From: Fimbriimonas sp.
GTDB taxonomy: Bacteria; Armatimonadota; Fimbriimonadia; Fimbriimonadales; Fimbriimonadaceae
Assembly: GCA_031292555.1 (NCBI GenBank)
Contig: JARLGV010000104.1
Location: 62,001-126,000 of the forward strand
DNA length: 64,000 nucleotides
Direction of reading: 5' to 3'
The notes beneath the pieces were generated by a model that saw nothing but the letters and a program-made list of their open reading frames with translations, was not told where the DNA came from and did not search any database. Made by a program: the position numbers and the translations under genes. Of the stretch, positions 27,242 to 36,192 are shown piece after piece. The first letter of the stretch is position 1. Each line of letters begins with the position of its first letter.

Positions 27242-28538
27242 CGATCAAATCGAGACCAATCCACAGAATTGTCACGGTCAGCAATGTCCGGAGCGCCATC
27301 GGCCAATAGTTGTAGTGGGCGAACTGCTTGACCCAGGCCATCGGCAGGAATGCGATGATGGACATCCCGTAGCCTGCCAGGGCGAGTATCCACCGTCGTC
27401 GCGCCTGGTAGAACGTTGTCAGATTGGCCGAGACCGAAAGAAAGAACGAATAGGGAGCGGGCGTCACGAAGATGATAAATCCACTTTCGATGTCGCTGAG
27501 AAACCCCTTAATGCTGTTAACGAATGGAAGGCCATAGTTGAACAGGGAGATGGCAACGCCGGGGCCCTTTCGAAACTGCTGAAGCTGATATCCCGAAGCA
27601 CCGGGTGGGATCACCGCTTTGCGTAGCAGAAGATAGCCAACCAGGATCAACCAGAAACCTGCTTGCCATCCCCATCGAACTCGGTAACCGCGAAAATGCA
27701 TCGTCACGGCAATTGCGAGCATGATCGCCGGCAGCATTACCGCTTGCTCATAGGCGCCGAACGCCAGGGCAACGCAGCCGAGGCTCAGAAAAGGTAGGGC
27801 GATGGCAGCTCTCGGAGCGTCATTTGAGAATGCCTTACTCTTGGTGGCCGGCATATCAAGCGCGCAGGGCGGCTTGATGAACATCTGCCCGGAACTCCTT
27901 TCGTATCGCGCATAGAGGGCCATCGCGGCCAGGGCAAACATCGTCATCACGGTCGCCGTGCGCCCCGGGAGCCAGCCGATCGTGCCGCTACCAATCGATC
28001 CCGCGGAAAGCGAGTCCATTCCCGCGAGTTCGGACATCGAGAAGAGAAGAACTAGGCATGCAGGAGCCCAGTGCCGGATGGATACTCCGTGGCGAATCAC
28101 ACCGATGACGGCCGTCACGATCGCCAGATAGTAGATCGGCGCCATTGCGTAGTTCTGCAGTCCCGTATGTTGGAGCGCGAACAACGCAGCGGCGCTACCC
28201 GAGATCGCCGGCGAGTCGGTCAACTCGCGCAAGAACCAAAACAGCATGAGCACGCAGGCCACGCACAGCAGCGCGTTTGTCAAGCCATACCCGGCGGCAT
28301 GATTCCGATAAAGCAGGTTATCAATTTCGAATGCAAGGGTTGAAACCGGCCGGTAGAAGTGGTTCTTGAGGGGCCAGTCGGTAATAAACCAACTAAGCGG
28401 GGCATGGCGATCTCGGATGGCCCCGAGAAGGACGCTCGTATCCGTATCCGCAAGTAAAGACGGGGAGGCCGAGCGAGCAAGCAAGATCGGAATGCAGGCC
28501 AAAACGACCGCAACGAACGCGCCGATCCACCGTCTCAC
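27165..28538 (-). CDS. Polytopic membrane protein, glycosyltransferase-39-like
   Basis: 457 residues from a GTG chosen just before the first helix. About nine to eleven hydrophobic helices are visible. An early loop (TDWPLKNHFYRPVSTLAFEI) resembles the first periplasmic loop of GT39/PMT-like or O-linked membrane glycosyltransferases in which acidic residues and the YRP motif are conserved. It would use a lipid-linked sugar outside the cytoplasmic membrane, but the substrate is unknown. The frame stays open to 28865, yet that would run into the opposite thioredoxin-like gene. Its 3' end overlaps pheT by 77 bases, so the last 25 codons are antisense to a conserved gene. Confidence 0.65.
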   Translation of the reverse strand: MRRWIGAFVAVVLACIPILLARSASPSLLADTDTSVLLGAIRDRHAPLSWFITDWPLKNHFYRPVSTLAFEIDNLLYRNHAAGYGLTNALLCVACVLMLFWFLRELTDSPAISGSAAALFALQHTGLQNYAMAPIYYLAIVTAVIGVIRHGVSIRHWAPACLVLLFSMSELAGMDSLSAGSIGSGTIGWLPGRTATVMTMFALAAMALYARYERSSGQMFIKPPCALDMPATKSKAFSNDAPRAAIALPFLSLGCVALAFGAYEQAVMLPAIMLAIAVTMHFRGYRVRWGWQAGFWLILVGYLLLRKAVIPPGASGYQLQQFRKGPGVAISLFNYGLPFVNSIKGFLSDIESGFIIFVTPAPYSFFLSVSANLTTFYQARRRWILALAGYGMSIIAFLPMAWVKQFAHYNYWPMALRTLLTVTILWIGLDLIVIAWSPRSRQAPPRLDPAPGSLPHR

Positions 28539-28632
28539 CCGGCGATTATGGCCGATTCGACGCTGGCGCGGCCGCCGAATCGTCAGCCTCGCCGTCCGCC
28601 CGTGCTCTGCGTTCACCCATAATAGAGATCTC

Positions 28633-29154
28633 ATGAAAACAACAAGCACCCTCCTTGTTCTCGCCGCTGTGTTTTCGTCGTCGGCATATGCCCAGGACGA
28701 CCCGAATGCCGGCCTAAAGACGCTTGTCGGTAAGGCGGCGCCTGGTTTCACGATGACAGACACCCACGGTAGGAAGTGGACAAACCAGAGCCTGAAAGGA
28801 AAGGTTGTCCTGCTTGACTTCTGGGCCACGTGGTGCGGGCCATGCAAGAGGGCATCGCCGGTCATGCAGAAACTTCATGCAAAGTTTGGCAGCCGTGGAC
28901 TAGTCGTCATCGGAGCGGAGACCCTTGAGAATGGTGCGCCAGCCGGCGCCAAAGCCTATGCAGCCGAGCACCATTACACTTACACGTTCACGACGGATAA
29001 CGATCCCTTGACCACCAAACTTGGAATCGGAGCGATCCCTGCGTTTGTTTTGATCGGCAAGAACGGTAAAGTCGTCTACACCGAGACCGGCGTGCCGGAC
29101 GATTTGGGCAAGCTCTACAAGGAATTCGAGTCAAAGATCAAGCCCCAACTTTAG
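28633..29154 (+). CDS. TlpA/ResA-like periplasmic thioredoxin
   Basis: 173 residues. A signal peptide of about 20 residues (ends SSAYAQ) precedes a thioredoxin/AhpC-TSA domain with active site WATWCGPCK near residues 65-73 and cis-Pro AIPAFVLIG. Such proteins reduce or exchange disulfides outside the cytoplasmic membrane, often for cytochrome c maturation. The start used here gives a signal peptide; a CATAAT lies nine bases upstream. It is divergent from the membrane protein, and a hairpin follows. Confidence 0.9.
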   Translation: MKTTSTLLVLAAVFSSSAYAQDDPNAGLKTLVGKAAPGFTMTDTHGRKWTNQSLKGKVVLLDFWATWCGPCKRASPVMQKLHAKFGSRGLVVIGAETLENGAPAGAKAYAAEHHYTYTFTTDNDPLTTKLGIGAIPAFVLIGKNGKVVYTETGVPDDLGKLYKEFESKIKPQL

Positions 29155-29164
29155 GGCACTCGTC

Positions 29165-29189
29165 GCCCCGCGTTGCCAGAACGCGGGGC
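29165..29189. terminator. 10-bp hairpin between convergent genes
   Basis: 29165-29174 pairs perfectly with 29180-29189 over a 5-base loop. It lies between the thioredoxin stop and the ABC permease stop. No T tract is present on either strand, so it may serve both directions as a weak or factor-assisted terminator. Confidence 0.55.
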
Positions 29190-29209
29190 ATCCTGGCAAG
29201 CCCCGTCAT

Positions 29210-30058
29210 CTACCTCCCGCCAAGCCCGCTCAGGGTGATCCCGCGCAGGAAATACCGTTGAGCGATGAAGAACAGCACAATCGTGGGCAAGATATGTAGC
29301 ACCGATGCAGCCATGACCTGCTCGAAGTTCGTTCCGAAGGTGTCCTGAAACATTCTCAGACCTATGCTTACCGTGTACTTTTCTGGCGTGTTCAAATAGA
29401 TCAGAGGACCTTCGAAATTGTCCCATTGGCCGAGAAACGAGAAGAGCGCGACAGTTGCCAGGACCGGCCCGGACAGGGGCATCAGCACGTTCCACCAGAT
29501 CCGCACATAAGAGGCTCCGTCGATCATCGCGGCCTCATCCAACTCGTGGGGGATGGACAGGAAGAATTGTCGCATCAAGAAAATGTTGAAAGCACCCCCG
29601 CCGAAGAAAGACCCTGCCAATAACGGATAATAGGTGTCGATCGCCCGCAGTTCACGCCAGATCATGAACACCGGAATCTGGGTGACTTGTCCGGGCAGCA
29701 TCATCGTGGCCAGCATCGTGAAAAAGAGGAAGTTGCGCGCCCGAAACTGAAAGCGCGAAAAGCCGTACGCCACGATCGAGCCGGTGACAACGCTGGCTAC
29801 CGTCGAGATCGCGGTGATGAGCACCGTGTTGAGCATAAAGCGGGCAAAAGGAAGCGCCGTCCATGCTTTGTGGAAGTTGTCCCAAACGAACCGGTGAGGT
29901 ATTAGGCGGCTTGGCGCTGAGGCGAACTCCTCTCCCGACTTGAGAGAGGTCATGATCGTCCAGACAAACGGAACAGTGAAGACAACCGCCCCGCTGATCA
30001 ACAGTGAGTAAATCGCGATCCTCGCGTAAGGATGACCATCGCGATGCGTCCCTCTCAC
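29210..30058 (-). CDS. Sugar ABC transporter permease, MalG type
   Basis: 282 residues from a GTG that overlaps the upstream permease stop by four bases (GTGA). Six membrane helices are seen, with the cytoplasmic EAA loop (EAAMIDGASYVRIWWNVLMP) that docks on the ATPase. It forms the inner-membrane channel with the MalF-type partner. The ORF extends much further upstream, but those residues are out-of-frame reading of the partner gene. The ATPase is not encoded here, as is common for CUT1 systems sharing an MsmK-like ATPase. Confidence 0.92.
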   Translation of the reverse strand: MRGTHRDGHPYARIAIYSLLISGAVVFTVPFVWTIMTSLKSGEEFASAPSRLIPHRFVWDNFHKAWTALPFARFMLNTVLITAISTVASVVTGSIVAYGFSRFQFRARNFLFFTMLATMMLPGQVTQIPVFMIWRELRAIDTYYPLLAGSFFGGGAFNIFLMRQFFLSIPHELDEAAMIDGASYVRIWWNVLMPLSGPVLATVALFSFLGQWDNFEGPLIYLNTPEKYTVSIGLRMFQDTFGTNFEQVMAASVLHILPTIVLFFIAQRYFLRGITLSGLGGR

Positions 30059-30957
30059 TTGTCGTCCCCCTCGTAGTGGACCCACCGTTTCGAGGTCTTG
30101 AATTGAATCAACGTCAGCACAAGAAGGATCGTGAACAGGATCCAAGCCATTGCTGAGGCTTTCCCGAGCTTGAAGTAGTTGAACGCGTTCCGGAACAGGT
30201 AGAGGGCGTAGAACAGGCTGGCGTTGTTTGGCCCTCCGCCCGTCATCACGTAGGCTGAAGTAAAGACCTGAAACGATCCGATGACTCCCAAGATCAGGTT
30301 GAAGAACATCACCGGGGATAGCAGTGGCAGCGTGACCTTGCGGAAGCACTTCCATGAACTGGCCCCATCAAGCTTGGCAGCCTCGTAATAGCTCTCAGGG
30401 ATGCCTTGCAGCCCGGCGAGGAAGATCACCATTCGGGCTCCGCCTACTCCCCAGAGCGACATGGCGATGAAGGCCCAGGGCGTGGCTCGCTCGTCCTGAA
30501 GCCATTGCGGGCCGGTGATTCCGATCAGGCGAAGAGTCGTGTTCAAAATGCCGTTATCGGCGTTAAATACCCATTGCCAGACAAGCGCAGAAGCCACCGA
30601 TGGGACGAGGGATGGCAAGTAGAAGCAGGTTCGAAAGATCCGCTGGCCGCGTACGTTCTGGTTCAGTAGGAGGGCAATCGATAGAGAACCGGTGATGCCA
30701 AGCGGTACCGAGAACAACGCATAGAAGACGGTGTTCTTGAGCGATTTCCAGAACAGCGGGTCCTCTTGAAACAGACGCCGATAGTTCTCCACACCGACGT
30801 AGCGGATGGACACGAGGTCGTACTTCTGAAATGACAGCCAGAACGAGGCGATCATCGGGCCGGCGGTGAATATCAAAAAGCCAAGCAACCACGGGCTGAT
30901 GAATAGGAATCCCCAGAACCCAGGCTGGTGAGTCAGCTTGCGCCGATTGACGCTCAC
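30055..30957 (-). CDS. Sugar ABC transporter permease, MalF type
   Basis: 300 residues starting at a GTG whose first base is the last base of the binding-protein stop (TAGTG). Six helices follow an N-terminal HQPGFWGFLFISPWLLGFLI segment typical of CUT1 permeases. The EAA loop reads YEAAKLDGASSWKCFRKVTL. Together with the MalG-type partner it would import an oligosaccharide or similar solute. Tight overlaps on both sides indicate translational coupling of the three-gene operon. Confidence 0.92.
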   Translation of the reverse strand: MSVNRRKLTHQPGFWGFLFISPWLLGFLIFTAGPMIASFWLSFQKYDLVSIRYVGVENYRRLFQEDPLFWKSLKNTVFYALFSVPLGITGSLSIALLLNQNVRGQRIFRTCFYLPSLVPSVASALVWQWVFNADNGILNTTLRLIGITGPQWLQDERATPWAFIAMSLWGVGGARMVIFLAGLQGIPESYYEAAKLDGASSWKCFRKVTLPLLSPVMFFNLILGVIGSFQVFTSAYVMTGGGPNNASLFYALYLFRNAFNYFKLGKASAMAWILFTILLVLTLIQFKTSKRWVHYEGDDK

Positions 30958-32285
30958 TAAAAGCCGGCCTCGTCTGCCAGGACTTTGTCTACTTTGATCT
31001 TCGCACGTCTCAGGACTGGTCCGGCGTCGCGCTCGCGTCCGGCGATCAGGTTGTCGATCTCGGAACTGAACGCCGTCATCCATTCGCTCCATCGGTCGTT
31101 GATCGGCAAGGGGCGGCTGTTTGCCACCGAATCGACAAACGCCCAGTTGTTGAATGGAGGAAGGCTCGACTTCAGGTATTCGGGCGAGTAGGCCATCGCC
31201 TTGCGCGTGGGGAAGCAGCGCCGCAACTTCACATACAGCTCATTTTCGGTCGTCTCGCTCGTCATAAAACGCTCGAATCGCCATGCCTCTTTGGGATGGC
31301 TTGATTCCGCCGAAATGACAAGCTGATTTCCTTTGCAGAGTGTCGGGTTACCGAATGGTCCGGAAGGTACTGGACAAACATCCCAGTCAAATTTGTGAAT
31401 GACCTTCCTGTATCGGGGAGTCATACCCATGAAGTCGAATACCATCCCCAACTTGCCGCCTTCAAAAGTGAACAGCGAGTTCGCGTCTTGTGCTTGAGTC
31501 GGACATGAGTGGTCCTTCCAGCGAAAATCGGCAATCATCTGGAAGGCGCGAATCGCCCCCGGTGAGTCGAAGACTGCATGAGTCATGGTTGGGTCCAGCA
31601 TGTCGCCGCCGAATCCCCATATCGCACAGGCGAGGACCGGAAAGGTCGATCCGCTGCCCGGGGCGCCAAAGCCGAATTGCGTCGGATGTCCGTCGGCGTC
31701 CCTTTTCGTCATCTTGATTGCCGAGATGCGGAAGCGATCCCAAGTCCACTGGCCCCTTTTCGCGAGGTCAGCCGGATCGTCGAGACCCGCCTCGCGAAAC
31801 ATCGATTTGTTGTAATAGATCAGCACCCCGCCGAACAGAACGTTTAGGCCGAACAACCTTCCCTTGTACAGGCATTCGTCAATCGCTTGAGGGAAGAAAT
31901 CGTTGCGATGGAACGAGGTGTCGGCATTTGCGAGATCGGTCAGGTCCAGGAAGTACCCTTTCTCGACTAGGCTCGGGAAGTTATAGTGGTCGACTCGCAT
32001 CACATCCGGAGCCGTATGGGATGCCAGCATCAGCATCATCTTCAGCCCATACTCGTCTCCCGGAACTCGAAGAAATGAGACATGCACGTCTGGATTCTTC
32101 TGGTTGAACTCTTCGCACAAGTGCTGTTCGAGCGCCATCTGCTCCGGATTGCCCCAAGCCATATAGCGCAGAGGCACTTTTCCGGCATTCGGATCGACGC
32201 CGCATCCACATGCCATGCAAATGCCCGCGAGCACGATCAGACGTGTGAATGGACGGGACCGGCAAGGCACGTTCCATTCTAACAC
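30957..32285 (-). CDS. Sugar ABC transporter substrate-binding lipoprotein
   Basis: 442 residues. A lipobox-like MACGCG lies near residues 24-29 after a hydrophobic stretch, so it is anchored at the membrane. Family features of the extracellular solute-binding protein family 1: YMAWGNPEQMALEQHLCEEF near the N-terminus, the hinge region APDVMRVDHYNFPSLVEKG, and KEAWRFERFMTS near the C-terminus. The start may be the GTG at 32285 or the next GTG at 32270. It heads the operon with the two permeases; nearby HAD, rhamnosidase and oxidoreductases suggest plant-type sugars, but the ligand cannot be read. Confidence 0.9.
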   Translation of the reverse strand: MLEWNVPCRSRPFTRLIVLAGICMACGCGVDPNAGKVPLRYMAWGNPEQMALEQHLCEEFNQKNPDVHVSFLRVPGDEYGLKMMLMLASHTAPDVMRVDHYNFPSLVEKGYFLDLTDLANADTSFHRNDFFPQAIDECLYKGRLFGLNVLFGGVLIYYNKSMFREAGLDDPADLAKRGQWTWDRFRISAIKMTKRDADGHPTQFGFGAPGSGSTFPVLACAIWGFGGDMLDPTMTHAVFDSPGAIRAFQMIADFRWKDHSCPTQAQDANSLFTFEGGKLGMVFDFMGMTPRYRKVIHKFDWDVCPVPSGPFGNPTLCKGNQLVISAESSHPKEAWRFERFMTSETTENELYVKLRRCFPTRKAMAYSPEYLKSSLPPFNNWAFVDSVANSRPLPINDRWSEWMTAFSSEIDNLIAGRERDAGPVLRRAKIKVDKVLADEAGF

Positions 32286-32313
32286 TCGTCGGACCCAAGA
32301 TAGGCAGTGACCG

Positions 32314-32334
32314 ATCGGGGCATGGCCCCCCGAT
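32314..32334 (-). terminator. 7-bp hairpin between HAD gene and ABC operon
   Basis: 32314-32320 pairs with 32328-32334 with a 7-base loop. It follows the HAD stop on the minus strand by nine bases and precedes the binding-protein gene. It has no T tail, so it may only partly separate the two units. Confidence 0.45.
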
Positions 32335-32343
32335 GAAGGAACG

Positions 32344-33114
32344 CTAGAGGCCTAGCAATCCCAGCAGTGCGGACAGCGAGCCAATCGTGGCGTCCGGCTC
32401 AGGGGCGCCTTGCGGCAGGGCCTCTGGCTTGAGAGTGTCGCCGCTAGCGCTTGGTGGTACGTCGGAATCGCGCAGAACCCAGATCGCATGCCAACCATAT
32501 TCCAAGGCGGCCCGGATATCGTGGCGATAGCTGTTACCAACCATCAATATCTCGTGACGTTCGCACCCCATGATCGAGGTTGCTCGATCAAACACGGATT
32601 TTGCCGGTTTCCCTTCACCCATCTCCCCTTCGATCAAGATGTGGCGGAAATAGGTTCCGATCCCCAAAGTCTCGATCTCCTGACGTTGAATGTCAGCCGG
32701 GCCGTTGGTGATCAGACCAAGCGGGAAGATCGGGCGCAGTTGATCCAGCACTTCGACTGCGTCTGGGAACAGCTCGAGTGAGCGATCCCGCTCCTCCATG
32801 TATGTCATGCTAAGGCGCGACGCAAGCGCCGGTTCGTCAATACCGATGCGGGCGAGCATACGACGCATCTGTTCGGTGCGAGTCGGCTCGCCAGTGAGCA
32901 AATAGCCGGGATACCAATCCGTCCTCTTCAAGTCAGGAGCAAAATCGCGAAACGCTGCCGCCCAATGGCGAACCAACTCCTCGGCGTCGAATCCCTCTGG
33001 ACCGTACTTCTCGAATGTCCGGCGAAGCCCGAGTTTTGAGGCATTCCAGTATCCGCAAAGCGTGTCGTCAAGATCGAAGTAGATCGCGCGGACGCTTTGA
33101 AGGCTGCCTACCAA
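32344..33114 (-). CDS. HAD-family hydrolase (phosphatase)
   Basis: 256 residues. All four HAD motifs are visible: I AIYFDLDDTL (nucleophile Asp in FDLDDT), II GLITNG, III the Lys in EGKPAKSVFDRA, and IV MVGNSYRHDI. The helical cap between motifs I and II is of the C1 type. It acts in the cytoplasm on a small phosphorylated substrate, resembling pyrimidine nucleotidase/YjjG-like or phosphoglycolate phosphatase-like members; the substrate is not determined. The ATG overlaps the end of trpS by seven bases, so it is coupled to it. Confidence 0.9.
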   Translation of the reverse strand: MVGSLQSVRAIYFDLDDTLCGYWNASKLGLRRTFEKYGPEGFDAEELVRHWAAAFRDFAPDLKRTDWYPGYLLTGEPTRTEQMRRMLARIGIDEPALASRLSMTYMEERDRSLELFPDAVEVLDQLRPIFPLGLITNGPADIQRQEIETLGIGTYFRHILIEGEMGEGKPAKSVFDRATSIMGCERHEILMVGNSYRHDIRAALEYGWHAIWVLRDSDVPPSASGDTLKPEALPQGAPEPDATIGSLSALLGLLGL

Positions 33115-34097
33115 AGTTTCATGGCCTCACGCACTTCCTGCAAAGTACCTTGGGCGACTTGGCGAGCCTGTGCCGCTCCCGTCCGCAATATGTCCTCAAT
33201 AGTGCCGTCATCGATCTGCGCCCGCCTTTCTCGCATGGGGCGTAGAAACTCGTTCACCGCTTCGATGCACTCATTCTTGTTCTGCATACAGCCGCGAATC
33301 CCGTCGCGATCCTCCTGCCACTGTTGTTCCCAGTTCGGTGAATACAGCTTCAGGTACTGGCAGACGGCACACCCCTCAGGAATTCCCGGGTCGGACTTCT
33401 TGATCTTGGTTGGCGTAGTGAACGCGCTTTTGATCTTCTTTGCCGTCTCGTCGGGGGACTCGTTGATATAGACGCAGTTGTCGTAAGTCTTCGACATCTT
33501 CCGCATGTCGAGTCCCGGGAGAACCGGCACGTCGCCGATGATGTTCACGAACTCGGGAAACACCTCGCCATACAGGTTGTTGAAGCGGCGTCCGATCTCG
33601 CGTGAAACCTCCAAGTGAGGCGCTTGGTCCTTGCCGACCGGCACACCATAGGGTTTGTAGAGGAGGATATCGGAGGCCTGCAGAACCGGGTATCCAAGGA
33701 GACCGTAAGGAACTCGTTCCGCGCCGCCGACGTCCTGCTGCTTCTCCTTGAAAGTCGGAACGCGCTCCAACCAGCCAAGAGGCGTGACCATCGAAAGGAG
33801 CAGGTGCAGTTCGGCATGCTCCTTGACGTGCGATTGAATAAACAGGGGCGACTTGTCGGGGTCGATGCCGCCGGCAATGAAGTCTTTGGCGACCTCGCGA
33901 GCGTTTCGGCTAATTTCGCTGGTATCGCTGAATTGAGTCGTAAGTGCGTGCCAGTCGGCAACCATGCAGAACATCTTGTATGTGTCCTGAAGCCCGACCC
34001 AGTTGCGAAGTGCGCCCTCGTAGTTGCCGATATGCAACTTTGGGCCGGTTGATCGCATGCCGCTTAGGATTCTTTTCTTGTCAGTGGTTGAACTCAT
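33108..34097 (-). CDS. trpS: Tryptophanyl-tRNA synthetase
   Basis: 329 residues, the usual length for bacterial TrpRS. The class I HIGH motif appears as KLHIGNYEGAL near residue 20 and the KMSKS motif as RKMSKTYDN near residue 198. GMRSTGPKLH and PLFIQSHVKEH are standard TrpRS segments. It charges tRNA-Trp in the cytoplasm. No ribosome binding site is visible; a TACAGT lies immediately upstream of the ATG. It leads a short operon with the HAD gene. Confidence 0.97.
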   Translation of the reverse strand: MSSTTDKKRILSGMRSTGPKLHIGNYEGALRNWVGLQDTYKMFCMVADWHALTTQFSDTSEISRNAREVAKDFIAGGIDPDKSPLFIQSHVKEHAELHLLLSMVTPLGWLERVPTFKEKQQDVGGAERVPYGLLGYPVLQASDILLYKPYGVPVGKDQAPHLEVSREIGRRFNNLYGEVFPEFVNIIGDVPVLPGLDMRKMSKTYDNCVYINESPDETAKKIKSAFTTPTKIKKSDPGIPEGCAVCQYLKLYSPNWEQQWQEDRDGIRGCMQNKNECIEAVNEFLRPMRERRAQIDDGTIEDILRTGAAQARQVAQGTLQEVREAMKLW

Positions 34098-34119
34098 AAA
34101 CTGTAGGATTGGGGGTGGC

Positions 34120-34803
34120 TCAAAGGTTCAGTTGAGTGTCTTCAATCGACGATCCGACTAGCAGATGGAACATCCAGGCGACCGGACCATGGGTCATGTT
34201 CACATGAAGCGCCTGTAAGGCGATCACAGCAACGAAGAGGCCGGGCATGCCGATCTGACGGTTGAATCGGAACCAATAGTATCGTGGTTTCTCCGGTAGG
34301 AGTAGGCCCACGAGCCAGTGACCGTCCAGCGGACCAAACGGGATCAGGTTGAAGCACGCCAACCCCAAGTTGATGATGACACCGCCAAACAGCAAATACG
34401 CAATGAAGAGATGAACGCTGGGCTCCGACAGTCCAGCAAGCAACTGGGTTCGCATCGCAATTCGAAGTATGAACGCATAAATCGTCGCTTGGACGAGATT
34501 GGATACCGGCCCGGCGGCAACCGAAACAAACCAATCCACCCGCGGATTACGCATCTTGTCCGGATTGACTGGCGAAGGCTTGCCCCATCCCAGCCCAAAT
34601 CCGCTCATGGTAGTCAGGATCATCATCAAGACGCCCGTGATCTCGAAGTGCTTCGTTAAGTCGAGCGTGACACGACCATAGAAGGCAGGAGTGGGATCCC
34701 CCGCCATGTCTGCAAACTTGCAGTGCGCGTACTCGTGAAGGCCGATCCCCAGAAAGAGGATCAGCGCCGTCGCAAGCATCATCGGAAGAGGAACGGTACC
34801 CAT
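34120..34803 (-). CDS. Site-2 protease family (M50) membrane metallopeptidase
   Basis: 227 residues and four to six helices. The zinc motif HEYAH is near residues 23-27 (GIGLHEYAHCKFADMAGDPT), and the second motif NLIPFGPLDGHWL supplies the Asp ligand. The mid-section AAGPVSNLVQATIYAFILRI is typical of the small M50 group that lacks a PDZ domain. It would cut a membrane-embedded substrate. It sits two bases downstream of lysA on the same strand, so the two are likely co-transcribed, though not functionally related. Confidence 0.9.
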   Translation of the reverse strand: MGTVPLPMMLATALILFLGIGLHEYAHCKFADMAGDPTPAFYGRVTLDLTKHFEITGVLMMILTTMSGFGLGWGKPSPVNPDKMRNPRVDWFVSVAAGPVSNLVQATIYAFILRIAMRTQLLAGLSEPSVHLFIAYLLFGGVIINLGLACFNLIPFGPLDGHWLVGLLLPEKPRYYWFRFNRQIGMPGLFVAVIALQALHVNMTHGPVAWMFHLLVGSSIEDTQLNL

Positions 34804-34805
34804 GC

Positions 34806-36116
34806 TTATGCCAAGTCGTCAGGCAGTATGTCCCGAGCGAGCATCTCCTCCCATGAATCGCGCCGCTGTATGACCGCGTGTGAACCGTCCTCGCGAATCA
34901 AAACGCTGGCTGGTCGCGGATATCGGTTGTAATTGCTGGCCATCGACGAGTTGTAGGCGCCCGTGCACAATACTTGAATGAGGTCGCCAACGGCGAGGTC
35001 GGCAGACAACGGAACCTCGTCGAAGAGCTTGTCCGTTTCGCAGTGCTTTCCGGACACCGTGAATGTGGCCGTTTTCTCGGATGGAGTTGGAGCGACCCTT
35101 TCCACCGTATATTTGGATCCATAGAGGGCAGGGCGGGGGTTGTCGCTCAGCCCGCCGTCCACGGCGGCATAGGTTCGCTTGCCGATTGTAGGAGACGGCA
35201 CGGTTTTGATGACTCCGACTCTATAGAGGGTGAGTCCACTCTCAGCTACGAGCGAGCGGCCCGGCTCTTGGCCGAGGACTGGATCGATTCCCGAACCTAG
35301 TAGAGTCTCGGTAACGGTCTGGACGATCAATCGGCAATAATCCTGCATCCCCATCGGTTGATCTTTGCTCGTATAGGTTACGCCGAGCCCGCCTCCTACG
35401 TTGAGGTACTCGGCACAAAAACCATGACGGTCTTTCATATCGATGGCAAATCGGGCAATTAACTCGCCGCCCGAACGCTGTGCTTCCGGATCGAGCAGTT
35501 GCGAGCCGACGTGACAATGAAACCCGTACAGGTTCAGCCCTAGTTTCAGACATCTCACTGTCGCTCGCTCAGCCGATCCGTCAGTGATGTTGAATCCGAA
35601 CTTCGTGTCAGCCTGGCCGGTCGAGATCTTGGCATGGGTTACGGGATCGACCCCGGGGGCCAGTCGAAGCACGATTTTCGTCTGGTTCGACTCTTCGCCC
35701 AGCAATTGTCCGAGCACTTCAATCTCCTCGAAGCAATCAGCAACGATGTGCCCGATGCCATTTGCGAGGGCGAATTCGATCTCGCTTCGCGTTTTGTTGT
35801 TTCCATGGAGATGGCACTTAGAACCGGGAACGCCGGCGGCTAGAGCGACTCGAAACTCCCCCTCGCTCGCGACGTCGATCGTGCAGCCTTCCTGATAGGC
35901 GATTTTTACCAGCGCCAGCGTTGAGTTCGCCTTGCTGGCCAAGCTGATCTCCGAACGGGAATAGGCCGCGAGAAACGCTTGACGATAGGTGCGGATGCGT
36001 TCTCGGAAGTGCTTCTCATCCACAACGTAGAGAGGCGTGCCATATGTCTCGGCCAACTCGAGGGCAAGAGCCTCGGTCAGGCGATAGCGCGTGTCCAGAC
36101 GTGGCGAGGAAATCAT
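34806..36116 (-). CDS. lysA: Diaminopimelate decarboxylase
   Basis: 436 residues from the chosen ATG. The PLP-lysine motif is SLASKANSTLALVKIA; family motifs include CTIDVASEGEFRVAL, LHGNNKTRSEIEFAL, GFHCHVGSQLLDPE and the second-domain CETDKLFDEVPLSADLAVGD. It catalyses the last step of lysine synthesis, meso-diaminopimelate to lysine, in the cytoplasm. The start 20 codons inside the longest frame is chosen because family members begin about here and a -10-like CATAAT lies seven bases ahead. It is divergent from dxr with a 76-base gap. Confidence 0.95.
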   Translation of the reverse strand: MISSPRLDTRYRLTEALALELAETYGTPLYVVDEKHFRERIRTYRQAFLAAYSRSEISLASKANSTLALVKIAYQEGCTIDVASEGEFRVALAAGVPGSKCHLHGNNKTRSEIEFALANGIGHIVADCFEEIEVLGQLLGEESNQTKIVLRLAPGVDPVTHAKISTGQADTKFGFNITDGSAERATVRCLKLGLNLYGFHCHVGSQLLDPEAQRSGGELIARFAIDMKDRHGFCAEYLNVGGGLGVTYTSKDQPMGMQDYCRLIVQTVTETLLGSGIDPVLGQEPGRSLVAESGLTLYRVGVIKTVPSPTIGKRTYAAVDGGLSDNPRPALYGSKYTVERVAPTPSEKTATFTVSGKHCETDKLFDEVPLSADLAVGDLIQVLCTGAYNSSMASNYNRYPRPASVLIREDGSHAVIQRRDSWEEMLARDILPDDLA

Positions 36117-36123
36117 GCAAGCA

Positions 36124-36129
36124 ATTATG
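36124..36129 (-). promoter_or_regulatory. -10-like CATAAT, seven bases before lysA
   Basis: On the minus strand CATAAT is followed by seven bases and the lysA ATG at 36116. No ribosome binding site is seen. Fits a leaderless transcript. Confidence 0.45.
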
Positions 36130-36178
36130 GCATGGCAGGACAACGAAGCCTGACGAGTCAGGGGGACTCTGCGCAAGC

Positions 36179-36184
36179 TACAAT
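36179..36184 (+). promoter_or_regulatory. -10-like TACAAT, eight bases before dxr
   Basis: TACAAT is followed by eight bases and the dxr ATG at 36193. No clear -35 or ribosome binding site is present. Together with the lysA element it makes a compact divergent promoter region. Confidence 0.45.
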
Positions 36185-36192
36185 CAGGTTCG

